From Circinella umbellata (lineage: Eukaryota > Mucoromycota > Mucoromycetes > Mucorales > Lichtheimiaceae), in contig JAIWNF010000014.1 in NCBI GenBank assembly GCA_025093555.1, positions 793,942 to 857,941 of the forward strand: 64,000 nt of DNA, in the 5' to 3' direction. Each line of letters starts with the position of its first letter. Position 1 is the first letter of the stretch. The notes beneath the pieces were generated by a model that worked only from the letters and a program-made list of their open reading frames with translations, was not told the origin of the DNA and did not search any database. Of this stretch, positions 50,572 through 63,400 are shown in pieces. Position numbers and translations under genes: made by a program.

Positions 50572-52773
50572 AGAAATTACTAGGGAAAATATAACACATA
50601 TAATACACCATTAAACCACACACACCATTATATACACTTACATTACCTTGATTTTAGGTTGTTCCACGAAAATTCAAACAAACAAACACACACACACACA
50701 CACACAAAATGATAATTCCTTTTGCATATTTTTTTATACATTTCTTTCTTTCTTTTGTACACATAAAGCATATAGTTAAATAATTAAAATGATTTTCACT
50801 TTTTTAAAAATGTTGACGATTCAGTTTAGTAGACTAAAGTTATCTGTTGCTACGATATTGTATAATAGTATATACGATATCAATAATTTTAGAGTGCCTG
50901 TATCATGGATAAAATTTATATTATACACGAAGGAAGAATATGATGAGGTAACCAAAGAGAATCTAGTAGGAGCTATTATTATTTTATGTTTTACGTGACT
51001 TTCAAAGGAGTTGCCTCGTGAATGAAATACTATTATTGCTATTACAATGTACCCTTTATTTTTCATAATCAAATATCTAGTTATCCTACGTAACTCCCTC
51101 CCCCCCCCTCCTTTTTTATGTCTCTTTTCCGACTATATATATAATCTTTTCGCGCGACATTCAAATTATAATTTAGTAATAATTATACATATATTACATA
51201 GAGAGAGAAGATACTTTGTTATCTAATTCATCACTTTGCAGTTAAATTGTAAGAAACTATATCATAAACTCTATTCTTTTGTGATGTAACAATGTAAAAT
51301 AGTGTATATTATAAAATTGGTTCAGTACTAGTCACTTTTAAGAATTTGGAATATTTTATATATACCATAATCATTGAAATAGATTTAATCTTTTATAGGT
51401 TACTAGGATAATATTTGAGTCAAAAGCATATTTCATAGTTTATGCAAATTGTATGTTTGTACTACTAAAACAAAAAAAAGAAAACACTCTACTGCATGAT
51501 GGCGATCACTTGTAGTTTAAAGGTTAAAAATTGAAGGACAGATTCTGATATCATAATTGACAAAAACATTAAGGTTGCTTTGTTTTAAGAAACAAAATAG
51601 ACGATACTTTTGTGTCTGTACGAGTATGTGTATACATTCGCATAAAATCAAAGGCGGTCTTACTAAAAGTGTAGTCAGATAATTATGTCCCTGAGTTTTT
51701 TTTTTTTCTTCTCCTTAAAAAAAAGCATGGACCCTTTTTTTTTTTACTTTGCTGGAACAAATACATACCCATTTGACTTGCATGCATCTCCACGTTCATT
51801 AACTGTTCACCACGTTTCATAACTCACAAGAATAAATATAAAATAAATAAATAAAAAGAGGAGAAGAAAAGGGAATGAAAAACTAAAATGGATCAAATAA
51901 AAACATATAACACTTCCTTTTAAGCAATTTTAGCAAGAAATCCTCCTTACTTTTTATTGTTGCGGCTACACAAGGAGTTTAATGAAAACAAACAAACAAA
52001 AAGTATACAGCAAAGCAACTTGACCCCAGACTTGTTGGCTTAGAAATTCTCTTAGCTTAGGGTCACTATCTTCTTTCTTGCTTTCCATAGAACGGATATG
52101 CAGACTGACTTTCATAAAAGATATATATTATTTTTGTTTTATTTTTCATAGCTCGAAAGTTTTTGAAGTTCTTATTAATTGTATAAGAACAACAATATAA
52201 CTTTATAAAATAATAAAAATAAAGTTCATTGTGACATTTATGCAAGCAAGGGGATTGATGATTTAAAATATAACGATGAATACGTCAATAAAAACATAGA
52301 AAAATTATTAAATGATGACAAAACTATAAAAAGGAAATGACATGACATGACGCAAATTAATACAAAGAAAAATATATCAGGGGTGAAACTACTTTTAGAA
52401 ATAGTAATAATAATAATAATAATAAAGGGAGAGAAGTCCATACCTATTTTTACTGTCTGTATTCCGATCCGATCATTATGAAAACTATCATTACTGATTC
52501 CACGCCTCACCTCCTGCTTGAACTTCCCCTTTTGTTTTTTATATTGACTCTCTGTTGACATCTTATGCAACGTGAGTAAAACAATAATAATAAAGTCAAG
52601 GAGTATATGCTGTTTAAGAAACGGGGTGCGACCCTTTTTTTTATTTTTTTGAAAACTATATAAAAGATCTGTTCGTTTAAACATATTTCAAAATATTCTT
52701 TGCTTACTAAATCTTGCTACTTTTTATATAACACATTCTTACTTTTTTAATAATAATAATAACCTCTTACAAA
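50572..52773. other. Intergenic, gene-poor
   Basis: About 2.2 kb. It has a (CA)n tract at 50687-50706, A/T homopolymers, a poly-C run near 51105 and an (AAT)n tract near 52406-52424. Short ORFs on both strands have no protein character. The promoter of the SANT gene should be in the last few hundred bases (a T-rich stretch precedes 52774). Confidence 0.5.
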
Positions 52774-53003
52774 ATGGATATCAAAAACCTACTTAATACT
52801 CAACATCAACATCAACAGTACATGTTTGAAACCAATGGTGCCAAGGACCAAATCGCTGAAGTACCCAAATCACCAATGACTTGGTCTACTATTTCATCTT
52901 ATTCAGCAGTTGGAAGTCCAACTTTAAGCTATTCTTCTTCGCCATCCTTACCCACTTCACCTACGACTGCTTCACCTTATCCCACCAATGTTTTTCAACT
53001 CCC

Positions 53004-53045
<42 letters not shown>

Positions 53046-53439
53046 CAACCGACTAGTCCACGATAATAAGGAAAGATCAACATCACAAACCCGTACACCA
53101 TGGACACTCGAGGAAGATTACCTTTTGGAGCAGGGATATAAACAGGGCCTCTCATGGGCTATGATCTCCGCTACTTACCTCCCTCATCGATCGCGAGGCT
53201 GTTGCTGGGGTCGCTATAAAACACTTCAAAGCAAGGCTATAGAACAACGTGAATGGACTAATGCTGAGGACAGATTATTGATACTTGCTATTAAAAAAAA
53301 TTCTCGACTCTTTAAAAAAGCTTGGAAGACTGTTGCCGAGGAAGTTGGTGGTCGATCCTGGAAAGAATGTGAATTACGGTCAACAAAAGTTGCCAATTCT
53401 ATTCGTAAGAAACAGCACCACCATGCACCATCTTTCTAA
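52774..53439 (+). CDS. Double SANT/Myb-like DNA-binding protein with poly-Q
   Basis: Single-exon ORF of 221 aa. Residues 1-75 are Ser/Pro-rich, followed by an uninterrupted poly-Q run at about 78-90 encoded by CAA codons. Two Myb/SANT repeats follow: repeat 1 at about 108-155 (TPWTLEEDYLLEQGYKQG, then SWAMIS and a Cys-Trp helix 3) and repeat 2 at about 163-210 (EWTNAEDRLLILAIKKN, then AWKTVAEEVGGRSWKECELR). The tryptophan spacing fits Myb repeats, so it is probably a small nuclear transcription regulator. The target is unknown. AT-rich promoter and 3' regions flank it. Confidence 0.82.
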
Positions 53440-53645
53440 ATACAATTTTACTATCAAGTAATACCATGTCGATCTGCTCCCAATTAGACGACTTGCTATG
53501 ACTATACTACTTATTACTTTCTCTCTTTTCCTTTTAATATCTCTTTTTTTTGTTCTCCTGTTATATTTCTCTCCGTTTTCTTTTTTCTTCTCCTCTGTAT
53601 ATTTGGCTTCGACATGGGGCACGGAAACAACAATATGTATAGTTG

Positions 53646-53680
<35 letters not shown>

Positions 53681-55634
53681 CATTGTTCTTACTTTCTAAA
53701 CTTTCTTTAACGCGCACATACATATGAACATATCACAATCATGAACACATATGTTATTATTACGCACAAACATCTATTTTCTTATGTTAGATACACTACA
53801 TATACACACACGCACAGATACATATAAATAACTCGCTCTTTATTATAACTATTATTTTTTCTATTATTTTTCTTATTATTTTTTATGCTTATACAATACT
53901 ACGATTTTTTTTGTTGTAATACCCTCATTATGCAAATAATATTATTATTATTATTACCATTATTTAGTCTTTAAGTATTTATCTCTTTTTTTTTCTACGA
54001 TATTTATATTTCAATTTCTTTACACTTCCTCTTTAATTACATATTCTTTTCTTGATACATAAGTGTATATAAATACACAGTGGTTTGTGATTAAAAAATA
54101 TATATTTTTTGGCTTCGCGAATGAAAATTGTTCATTAGTAAAATTATTGGAAAGTCAGTAGTTTTTGATTATCCAGTCAATAGTCAGAAGCTCAAAAAAA
54201 AAAGCACAATATATATCACCCAGTTTTATATATACATACTTATTACTTTTAGTCTTCAGTTTCAATTTTAAACAGTCGATGAAATATTATATAAACGTAT
54301 AAATTGTTTTTCTTTCGAAACTGTGTTATATCAATCGAAATTTGAATGGAATAAAAGAGACGTAAAGAAGTGAACGAGACCCAAAAGAACAAAGTTGAAC
54401 TGAAGTTTATTAGAATAAATTATTATCTTTATTTATATGAATTCTTATTATTGATGAGATATATCAATATGCGTATATGGGTATACATGGGATTTCTGTT
54501 TGTTATGCCTGTGTGAATTATGAATATAAGATAAATGATATTAAGATTAGACTTTGTGCGGCTGACGATATAGTATGTCTACAGAGCTGTTATCTGTTAC
54601 CATTAATGAAGACGGAATTCTGAAATCAGGCTCACTGGCGGTAGTTGGTGGAAGGTTTTCAGCCAATAAAATCGATGGAAAAGGGGATTACAGACTGTAA
54701 TCCCTTCTGTAATCATTTCGTAATTGGCAAATGAGAATGGATATCGGTCTTCTCATACGCACAACATTAATGCGTACTTCAAACACATTCATTTATACCC
54801 TTTTCTTTAACTCTCTCTTTTCTTCTTATATTTTTACGCTCACATTTGTAGTAAACCACTATAAAAATAATTGTCTATCACTAAGTTCCAGACAATTGAG
54901 GTAGTCCAGCGGACTTACCAAGCCTAAACTGATAGAGTGCTGTGATAATAATTCTTTCTTTATTACTGAAATATAACAATACATAAAAAAACATTTTCCA
55001 TAAAACTAATGTGAATACTATCGTGGAACCTTGATCATTTTTCTTTCACTATGCCGGTCAGAACCGCTTTCATTGTAATATGTTTGTCGAATACATAATC
55101 CAAATCATATTCCAGAAAAAAGAATTAAAAATGAAAAAATAGTTGAAAAGAAAATTGAAAAAGAAGATAAATATAGAAGAGATATACAGAATATTGAACC
55201 AAAAAAAAAATAAAAAAAAAAAAAGAAAACCTAAAAGAATAATTATTGGTGAGGTGTACGATAGAATAATAGTTTAGTTCAACAATAAAATATAAAAAAA
55301 CGATGAGTCCTTTGAAACAGTGTTCATTCTTGAAAAATAAGATAAAGATTATTATTCTATGTACGAGTTGGTCTATTTATATGAGTTGTTTATTATGATG
55401 GATTATCTCTGGTATGTCATCTGAAGAATGTATTTTAAAGAATGCTATCTTAAGGTATGATAACCTTATTCTTAGGAAGATCCTTTTTAGCTTTATCAGG
55501 GGTAGACCCTTAGAATCTCCGGTATTTTACACTCTTAATTCCATGACACTACAATTGGTAATCCATTCTTCTTAAGCTTTAATAATATTCTTCCATAAAT
55601 TTTTTATATGGTTCTAATAAAAATTATGCTTTTT
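53440..55634. other. Intergenic with microsatellites
   Basis: About 2.2 kb with (TTA)n at 53646-53680 and 53941-53957, T-rich stretches and one perfect palindrome (54684-54704). Sequence around 54880-54960 and 55240-55560 is less simple and may be transposon debris, but no coding domain was recognised. Confidence 0.5.
54684..54704. repeat. Perfect 10-bp palindrome
   Basis: GGGATTACAG, one A, then CTGTAATCCC. A further partial copy (CTGTAATC) follows at 54707-54714. It could be a hairpin or a dyad protein-binding site. No gene lies within 1 kb, so a transcription terminator role is not supported. Confidence 0.6.
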
Positions 55635-57024
55635 TTATAATATAACTAGATTATGTTCTTCAATATATGCCTTTAATAAATCTTTTTGATTAAACATATC
55701 AATAGATAACCAACTATTATCATCATTACTATATCCTACCCATTTTACCTGAAATAAATTTCTCCTTTATATGTTCAATAATACTCTCTATTTCATATGA
55801 TGCAGTTGAACACTGTTTTCCTTTTATATTTCTTCTTCTTTTTTTAGTACGTTCATTAAAATTAGGAACATCATTATCACTTTCACTATTTTCTGAACGA
55901 TTAGATTCAGTTTCATCTATAGCCATTGAATTATCTGATATAGTTAAACTTAATAAATTATTTTGTAACTGCATCATTCTATCAAATTTATTTTTATTTT
56001 GTTTATTATTACTAATAACTATATCAATTAGCTTTTTTTCAGTAGGAAATTCAAAATTAGAACTATGCCATAATTTATAATGTGGTAAAATAGGAATATT
56101 AAATAATTCAACAAATTTTGTTATATTCTTCAATAAACAAGCTACACGAAATTGTAGATTATAAAACTTAACATTATCTATTTTTACAGCTGATTTATTG
56201 TTATTAAAATGATAAAATTTATTTCCAATTTCAGAAAACTGATTCTCAACTTTAGTTCTAAAACTTCCAAATGTTTTATTAAAATGCTCTTCTGTAGTAA
56301 TAGTTAAATTTTCATTTACATTTTACGAATTGGGTAAACAAAATTATCATTATTAAAATCATAACCTTTTTCATTGACCAGTTCAATAAATTGTGTTATA
56401 AATAGAGTATATCCACCATCAATTGCTAAAATATCATTTTGATTCATTTTATTATCGTGACCTATCTAAATCTGTATCTGTATAGTTAATTCTTGAATCA
56501 TGTCCATCTAAAACAAGTGTTACATGTTTAAATAAATCAGGATTATATTTTCTAGAAGATAAAATACGTAATCTTATATTCGAAAACATATTATTCAATG
56601 AATCAGTTACTATCTTATTTATTCATTTATAATTTTCATCATCCATCCAAAAAATTTTATAAAATGTATGAAATGTACTCTGAGGTAAATATTTTTCAAT
56701 ACCATTACCAGAAATTCCAGAAACTAAATGATATAGTAAAAATAAACCTTTTTCAATCTCAAAATAAGGTGCTGGATATTCCTTATTTGTATATAAAATT
56801 ATTAAAAAGAAAAACACAGCAGTACAACCTAATTTTTCTAATAATATATCTTTAATCTTTTCAATAAATTTAATATGCTTAATTTCTGTTCTATGTTTAA
56901 ATCTATTATGTATAATAGGCCAATTCAATTCAAGAAAAGTCCAATAATTTGCAATAATAATATTCACTTCATCTGCAATTAGTTTAGTATAATCTGTTTG
57001 ATCCATTTTTATTTTATAATACAA
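55635..57024 (-). pseudogene. Decayed DDE transposase with C-terminal chromodomain (copy 1)
   Basis: On the minus strand, frame-disrupted coding sequence runs from an ATG at about 57006 (MDQTDYTKLIADEV) to a stop at 55635. Pieces resemble the IS5/PIF-Harbinger-type DDE_Tnp_4 superfamily: a first Asp in LVLDGHDSRI (about 56500), a second in LAIDGGYTLFITQF (about 56410) and a Glu in RTKVENQFSEIG (about 56260). Downstream come an acidic/basic linker with KKRRRN and a chromodomain (YEIESII, then WVGYSNDDNSWLSID after a frameshift). At least three frameshifts or stops break it, so it is inactive. The family assignment rests on these blocks by eye. Confidence 0.7.
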
Positions 57025-57076
57025 AATTCAATTTTACTTTTTATTTTTAATTTAGATATAAAGGGTTAATTATTTT

Positions 57077-57691
57077 ATGAAAAACAAATACATTTTTGTA
57101 AACATTAAGGTATTGCATATCCCACAATTTAAAGTAGCCTGTCTGCTAAAAAATATACATAAATTTGTAGATGATTTTGGTATTAATGTTCAGCTACATC
57201 ATAAGTTATGGAAAACAAAAAACTCTAATTTTCCTATTGAAGAAAAAATGATAGATATTGTTTTATTATCAAATGAAATTAAAGCTAAAGAAAAAACAAA
57301 ACGAATTGAGGAATTACAATAAAAATTACTATCAATGAAATCAAATGATGATGTTGATATGATAATTAGTGAAAATGAAATGGATGTTGATACTAATATC
57401 TCTGATTCTGATTTAGATGTTCCAAAAGAATATAATAGAAAAAAAAGAAAAAGAAATAAAGGTAAGAATAAAGTTACTGATATAAATAAATCTAGAAATA
57501 ATAATAAAAATGTATATGAAATTGAAAGCATTGTTGGTCATAAAGTTATTGATAATGAATATCAGTTTTTAATTAAATGGAAAGATTATTCTGATAATGA
57601 TAATAGTTGGATTTCTATCAACAAATTTAACCAAAAAGATATGTTAAAAAAGTATGCTAATCAAAACCAATTGGCAATTAGTTTAAATTAA
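57077..57691 (+). pseudogene. Truncated second copy of the transposase with intact chromodomain (copy 2)
   Basis: On the plus strand, the same family appears in the opposite orientation but only as its C-terminal part: FKVACLLKNIHKFVDDFGIN, a broken linker (in-frame stop at about 57320), a basic patch NRKKRKRNKGKNK and a complete chromodomain YEIESIVGHKVI...FLIKWKDYSDNDNSW to the stop at 57689. Sequence similarity to copy 1 is clear but diverged. The two copies are arranged head-to-head, the N-terminal side innermost, so this may be a chimeric or rearranged insertion. Confidence 0.7.
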
Positions 57692-58434
57692 TTTGATACT
57701 CTACCTATATATCATTAAAATAAAATTACCAGTAACATTTATAAAAAGACGCAGTATGTCTTTTTTTTTCTTATTGATTAAGTATTTTTTCCATAATTGT
57801 TATAGACTAAATCCAGCCTATAGTTATTTCAGTCAAACAATAATACAGTGAAATAGAAAAAGTAATCGAAAGTAGCTGTAAAAAGAGATAAAAGGACTTG
57901 TTTTTTATTTATTGGATGTGATAACTATTTATATGGACTAAGCCCATTTGTACAACTCATGCTTATTTTCTCAAGCTTGAGCTCTTGGTTACAATATTAC
58001 CTAAACGGTAACATTCTCCCCCTCTTAAACCAGAGGATATAATAAGAAAAAAGGATATAAAATAAAAATAAAATAAGGAAAACGGAATAATATAGTGTAA
58101 GATACAATCACAGGATAGTGATAAAATTTCTAACTGAATGGTAATAACAAATTGGGCCTTGACTTTGATAAATAATAATTATAAAGGAAGTGAGGAATTA
58201 AAAACTTGAGTGGAAAACAAAGAAATAAAAAGAAAATAAAAAAGGATAAAAAGGATAGCATAAATAATTTATGTGTGGAGATGGAAAATATTTTCATGGG
58301 TAAATGTTTTTTCCTCTGGTATCTGTGACTCTGGAATTAATTTTTATAGGGGCTTTGTAAAATTTTTTCTTCCTTGCTTCTTTTTCTGTTGTACTATACT
58401 TTCCAGATTTTAGTTTTTCTACTTTTTTATTACC
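57692..58434. other. AT-rich intergenic region
   Basis: About 740 bp without a gene. A C-rich stretch TAACATTCTCCCCCTC near 58009-58026 stands out from the AT-rich surroundings and resembles sequence seen at retrotransposon ends, but no matching partner was found. Confidence 0.4.
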
Positions 58435-59352
58435 ATGCCTATTACCTTGATTACTGATGCCATAACTCAATCTACCTTAACTCATGAAGGCGGGATTTCA
58501 ATGGAGGAGTTTGAACGTCGTTGTGTTCAACGATATACTTATGTGCATATTCTTGCCAGTACCTTGACACCAGAGACTGGTTATGGGTTGTTCCGCCTAA
58601 GTAATGTATGTCAAGTTTGCTTTTGCTATGGTCAAGTTTGTTACAATTTTCGTCCTCATTCAGCTGGCAATGGTCAATCTAAAAGTGGTGTTTGGTGTGA
58701 TCAGTGTTATGTTTACAAACGTCCTAGTTGCTCTAAGGTGAATTATGAGAAGGTAAGTAGAGGGCAAGTTCCTTTGGCTCACTTGTGGTTGCTTGAGCAG
58801 TCACATGCTGTTTCTAAGCTGGAAATTCCAGAGTGGTACCTTGTTCAAATTCTTGATTCCAGGGAAAATAAAAAACCAGTGGCTCAAGTCTGTAATCTTA
58901 ATAAATCAAGAATTGGTATTGAGGTAGAGTCAAGTCATATTCTACCAGTCTTGCCTTCCTTCCGAAATGGTAAAATAATGAACTATGGTACCTTTAATTC
59001 CTCCTCTACTTGTACTCCTATGGGCTTCATGGTTTCTACTCTTCATAATGGTCAGACTCAAGACTCAAGTACTAGCTTGGAGACTATAGCTCAAGTTAGT
59101 GATAGTAATGAAGATGGTGAATCTTCAGTTCCTATTTGTCATTCATGTAAGCTTACTCGTGCTGGTGTACGTTGTTGTTTTGTTGAGTTGGAAGAAGAAG
59201 ATGATGAATTAGAAAATAATATAGGAGGTAATAAAAGTCAAGAAGAGGATCAAATTAATAGTGGTGAATCTGACTACCAATGGCATATTGAAGATCTTCT
59301 ACCAGTTGATTCAATTAGGTCTCCTAGTCCTTATACTAGAAATCAAGTTTAA
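58435..59352 (+). CDS. Cysteine-rich protein of unknown function, 305 aa, possibly transposon-associated
   Basis: Single-exon ORF starting MPITLITDAITQ. A cysteine cluster at 59-99 (C-x2-C-x-C-x4-C, then C-x2-C-x7-C around WCDQCYVYKRPSCSK) looks like a zinc-binding unit of the CxxC-G-xxC/CxxC-K-xxC kind seen in fungal transposon-linked proteins. A second group (CHSCKLTRAGVRCC) lies near residue 235 and is followed by an acidic segment. I do not recognise the family. After the stop at 59350 the same style of sequence goes on (Ser/Pro/Gln-rich, then LSPANRPYR) with two more stops, so this may be a decayed longer gene. It sits between a DNA-transposon relic and a retrotransposon relic, and codon use is AT-biased like its neighbours. 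Confidence 0.5.
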   Translation: MPITLITDAITQSTLTHEGGISMEEFERRCVQRYTYVHILASTLTPETGYGLFRLSNVCQVCFCYGQVCYNFRPHSAGNGQSKSGVWCDQCYVYKRPSCSKVNYEKVSRGQVPLAHLWLLEQSHAVSKLEIPEWYLVQILDSRENKKPVAQVCNLNKSRIGIEVESSHILPVLPSFRNGKIMNYGTFNSSSTCTPMGFMVSTLHNGQTQDSSTSLETIAQVSDSNEDGESSVPICHSCKLTRAGVRCCFVELEEEDDELENNIGGNKSQEEDQINSGESDYQWHIEDLLPVDSIRSPSPYTRNQV

Positions 59353-59640
59353 GGTAATACCCCCCCTGCTTCTCAAGTTCCAATTTCTGTTAGTGAAATT
59401 CCACAGTCAAATTTTTCATCACTAAGCTAAGAGTCTGGATAATTTAACTCCGCCAAGTCAAGAGCTCCCTCCTTTTGTTGTGCCATTAAGTCAAGTAACA
59501 AATCAAGACTAAGAGGGGTATCCTCAAGAATCAAGATTTCAATTCTTTCTTATGTTGTCACCAGCTAATCGCCCATATCGAGTATGTATGCTGGGCCAAT
59601 TGAATTTACAGTTTTTCCTTTGTGATTTGTTTATTGTTTT
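59353..59640 (+). pseudogene. Eroded downstream extension of the cysteine-rich ORF
   Basis: Just after the stop, a poly-C run precedes an open stretch in a shifted frame (PPASQVPISVSEIPQSNFSS), then TSQELPPFVVPLSQVT and LSPANRPYRVCMLGQLNL separated by stops. The composition continues the upstream ORF, suggesting a frameshifted C-terminal part. Confidence 0.35.
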
Positions 59641-59649
59641 GTTTGTTTT

Positions 59650-60425
59650 GATTCAAATTCTTGAATAAATTCTTAAGTATTTTTCAAGTGTATGCTTGGT
59701 TCCCAACTTGCTTTATGTATAGGATAGCCTAACCATTTAATAAGGTATTCTGTTCTTCTGTTACATATTTTTTTATCCAAAATAGATTTGACTTCATATT
59801 CTTCTTGGTTATCAATGAGTATTACTGGGGGTCAAGTTGGTTGCTAATTGTCTTGAGCTTGAGTATATAATTTAATGGTGTGAATATGAAATATGCTGCA
59901 AGCCTTAATGCTCATTGATAGTTCTAAATAATATGCAACCTTGCCAATTCATTCAATAGTTTTGTAAAGTCTTGTATATTTTGTAGCGAGTTTCTTTGCT
60001 GATTGAGAATAATTAGCAGGATTGAGATAACATTGATCAACCAATATTTCTTATCCAACTGTAAATTCAAGCTTGCAATGACTTATATTTGTATATTGTT
60101 CTTGTCGAGCAGCTGCTGCTTTGATATTTTTTAAAATGGTAGTTCTAATATGGTGGAGTCGAGATGCCAGGTGAACAGCAGTTTCATTACTTGATATCGT
60201 GTTCTTGAGTTGTGTCAAAGTAAGTGCATGGCGGTCCAAATTCCAGTAGTATAGAGTCATCTTAATTGATGCTTGATGTGTATTATTGTAGGTATGCTCT
60301 ACAATAGGTAACCAGCAGGTATCCCAATCACGTTAATCATATGCAATATAATGTCATAAAAGGTCTTCTAGTATCCTATTTATGCGCTCAGTTTGTCTGT
60401 CTAGTTGTGGGTAATATGAAGTTAA
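59650..60425 (-). pseudogene. Ty3/gypsy chromovirus integrase remnant
   Basis: Reading the minus strand downward from 60425, decayed pieces of the 3' end of a Ty3/gypsy pol gene appear in order: QTERINRILEDLL and VEHTYNNTHQAS (integrase core), TLYYWNLDRHAL, KKLATKYTRLYKTIE and IGKVAYYLELSMSI (integrase C-terminal region), then a chromodomain YEVKSIL...TEYLIKWLGYP and HKASWEPS (59690-59810). Several stops and shifts break it. The upstream pol and gag parts are not seen in the next 3 kb, and no clear LTR was identified, so it is a truncated relic. It is a fungal retrotransposon. Confidence 0.8.
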
Positions 60426-63400
60426 CATTTTCTTCTTAATTTTAGCATTCTTCACAGATCAGATTGGATTGGTGGGTAGATGATGAAGTGTGTATGTATA
60501 TTTTTTTTGGCAGAAGTACCGTCAAAGTAGGAAGAACCGTCGTATGGTAGTGATTCAAAGAAAAGAGTGAAGTATTCTATAATAAGTTTTGATTTGAAAT
60601 GTAAAAGAAAGGTATTGGATATTGTAAAAATTGTTATTGTAGTTGATTTGTCTTTTCATATATAAGTATAATATAGCGCGATTGGTTTAGATTGGTTCAG
60701 AATAAATATTGTACTTCAAACTGATTCAAAGAGACAAAATAGAAGCATATTTCAATAAATGATGGCAATTGTAGAAAAGTACATGGTAATTTTATTATAA
60801 ATGTAAAAATAAAATAAATAAATCTGTAAGTATAAGATAATATAGTATGTTGTATTATACGAACATTATCTCTTTATCCCAGATGAAATAAGAAATCATA
60901 TTTAAAATATTTAAAATACAGACGTGAACAGAACTCAATTCTAAAAAGGAAACTGAGTAAAATCGCATAACGATGTCCTGCGCCTCGTCAACTTAAATTA
61001 AAGAATAAAAGAGAGTATCATGGCTAAGCCCAATATACTTCAGAACAGTAGCTATAGTAACCTTCTCAATATTAATGACTAATATCAAGTACCCGACTTT
61101 ACTATCAATCACCCACATCATTCTATTAACTAAGCCCCATAACTCATAGAATAGAAATCATATAAATACGGGTTGTAAATATTATTTTAAAGAAATAACT
61201 TTATTCTAGTTTCTAAATTATTATTAAAGATATATAACAAAGTCTCAAAGGATTTATACCTTGTCTGTTTTTATTTCCTACTTTTATTAAAATAACCAAA
61301 TATCACATAGTAGATGAAAGCTTTTTATGAAGAGAAATATAAAAAATAGGGAAAAGAATACTTTTTGTTAAAAAAAGCCGAAATTATAAATATAAAGTGC
61401 GCGTGCACATGCGTATATAGTATGGCTATGTGTTGAAAAAAAAATTATGTGTGACAGCAAAAAAAAAAAGAAGAGAAAATTAAGCTTCTTCAATCAAATC
61501 TTCGTTACTCCATTTAACACAGTTATCTTCTTTTTTAATAATGGAAAATAATGATCTCAAATGAAACAACTAAGTTTAGTAGTCTTTTTTTTATTATATT
61601 ATTTTAATCACTCATCATCATATCTATTTTACACACAAACAGACATGGTCAATAACGCCAATAAGCATCTATTAGCTTAATGATTACAATATTACATCTT
61701 TGCTCTACTAACTATTGTGGATCGAGTTTATAGACAAATATTTTCTTTACAACAATCTACTTTATTTATCATGGATTTTAACAAATATTTTATTTAATCT
61801 TGGTCAATAAAACTATCTAATATACACCTTGATAACCCTACAAAACAACTAGCATTACTCAATTTTATTATCAAAGCTCCCTCTTTTTTATATATCCCTA
61901 TCTTTGACATAATTGCTTTTATATACCTAGACATTGTGCTTGACGATTGGTAAGTAGTACTACTCTTTCTTTTTACACACATACCCTTTCTCCGAATTAT
62001 ATTACTATAATGTATTTGTTTACTAATGGTGGTAGTATTTTATTTTAATTTTCTTTGAGTAAATTTTATAACTTATGCAAATAATCATTGAAAAAAAGTG
62101 CTGCGGATATGGGTTGATATTATGGTTTATATACTTGGATTTGGATGATGAATATTTGGATGGTAAACATTTGGACTGTACAAAATAGAGAGAGTATTAG
62201 GGTTTATATATATCACTATGGTAATACAAATATCAAATAAACTATTCTAGATGGCTTCTTCAACAATGGTTATTTTTTTTTATTTGTTATTCTTTGTTTT
62301 GGAAAGGGACAAATATTAGTATTATTATGAAATAATATAGGAAATGTTGTAACATGAATAATTTGAGAAATAATATGTTATAAGAAATATAATGAATAGG
62401 GACAAGTAATAACATCCAACATCTCTGGGATTAGATCATTTCAAAAAGTTTAGATCTAAAAAGTTTGATGAATCTTCGAGTTAATAAAATAATATTTGTC
62501 ACATTTATTGACTTGCTACACTTACATTAAAAATACGGCATACTTTTTCAATCAAATATTTTTATGTTTTTTTTATAAATACCTATAAACAACTTCGTTG
62601 AAGAAAACACCCATTACCACTTTGAATCTTTCGGATGGTTGCATCATCGGATCAGATGATATGCCCATCTACATCCACATCCATATCCATAAAGACCCAT
62701 CCACATCTGAACTTGTAGATGTGGATACAGATCGGATGAGCGGATGTTGAGTGAGATGAAGAATGCTAGTAAAAGAGCTAGAAAAGATGAAGATTTATTA
62801 TTTTGTAGTTGAACCGCCCATATTTATATGTACTTAAGTGGTCACATGACCACCCAAGGATCAAATTCTAAATCACAAATCATGTATACCTTTTCTTTGG
62901 CCTGACCAAACGAAACCACCACACAACGTGTCAATACTGTCAGATCCGTTGTAAATTTATATGACTAATCGCCGCACCTTAACGTTAATAGTAATAACCA
63001 GGATTCTTCGGTAGATGAAACACAATAAATTATGCCACAAGGGAAATGATTATAAAGAAGGTGAGGAAGTAAAATAAGAAACAAGTAGACTAATTGATAA
63101 TTCCGTTGATAAGTTCGTTTATTCGTTAATTGATTCTTTTTATTATTATTATTTTGAATGGTATTTATATAAAAACAAAAATAAAAATAATAATATTTTC
63201 AAATAAGAATATGAAACGATAATATTATTAAATAATAATATTATGCAAAACCGCATGATCGTTATCATGCTAATATTAAGAAATAACGAAATCAAATAAA
63301 TTAAAACAGAATATTGATTAATATGATCAATGAGAGGCAATACAAAAATAATAAATTATAGATCATCAAAATGATCTTCCATAATATCGTAAAAGAGAAC

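Noticed and set aside
52881..53155. Poly-Thr and poly-Val ORFs around the SANT gene
   Set aside because: Shadows of the CAA-encoded poly-Q run in other frames; the plus-strand SANT frame has recognisable domains.
57915..61260. A full LTR retrotransposon bounded by GGACTAAGCCCA- and GGCTAAGCCCA-like sequences
   Set aside because: Only about 10 bp match, the integrase relic is on the opposite strand to the cysteine-rich ORF, and no repeated LTR could be aligned.
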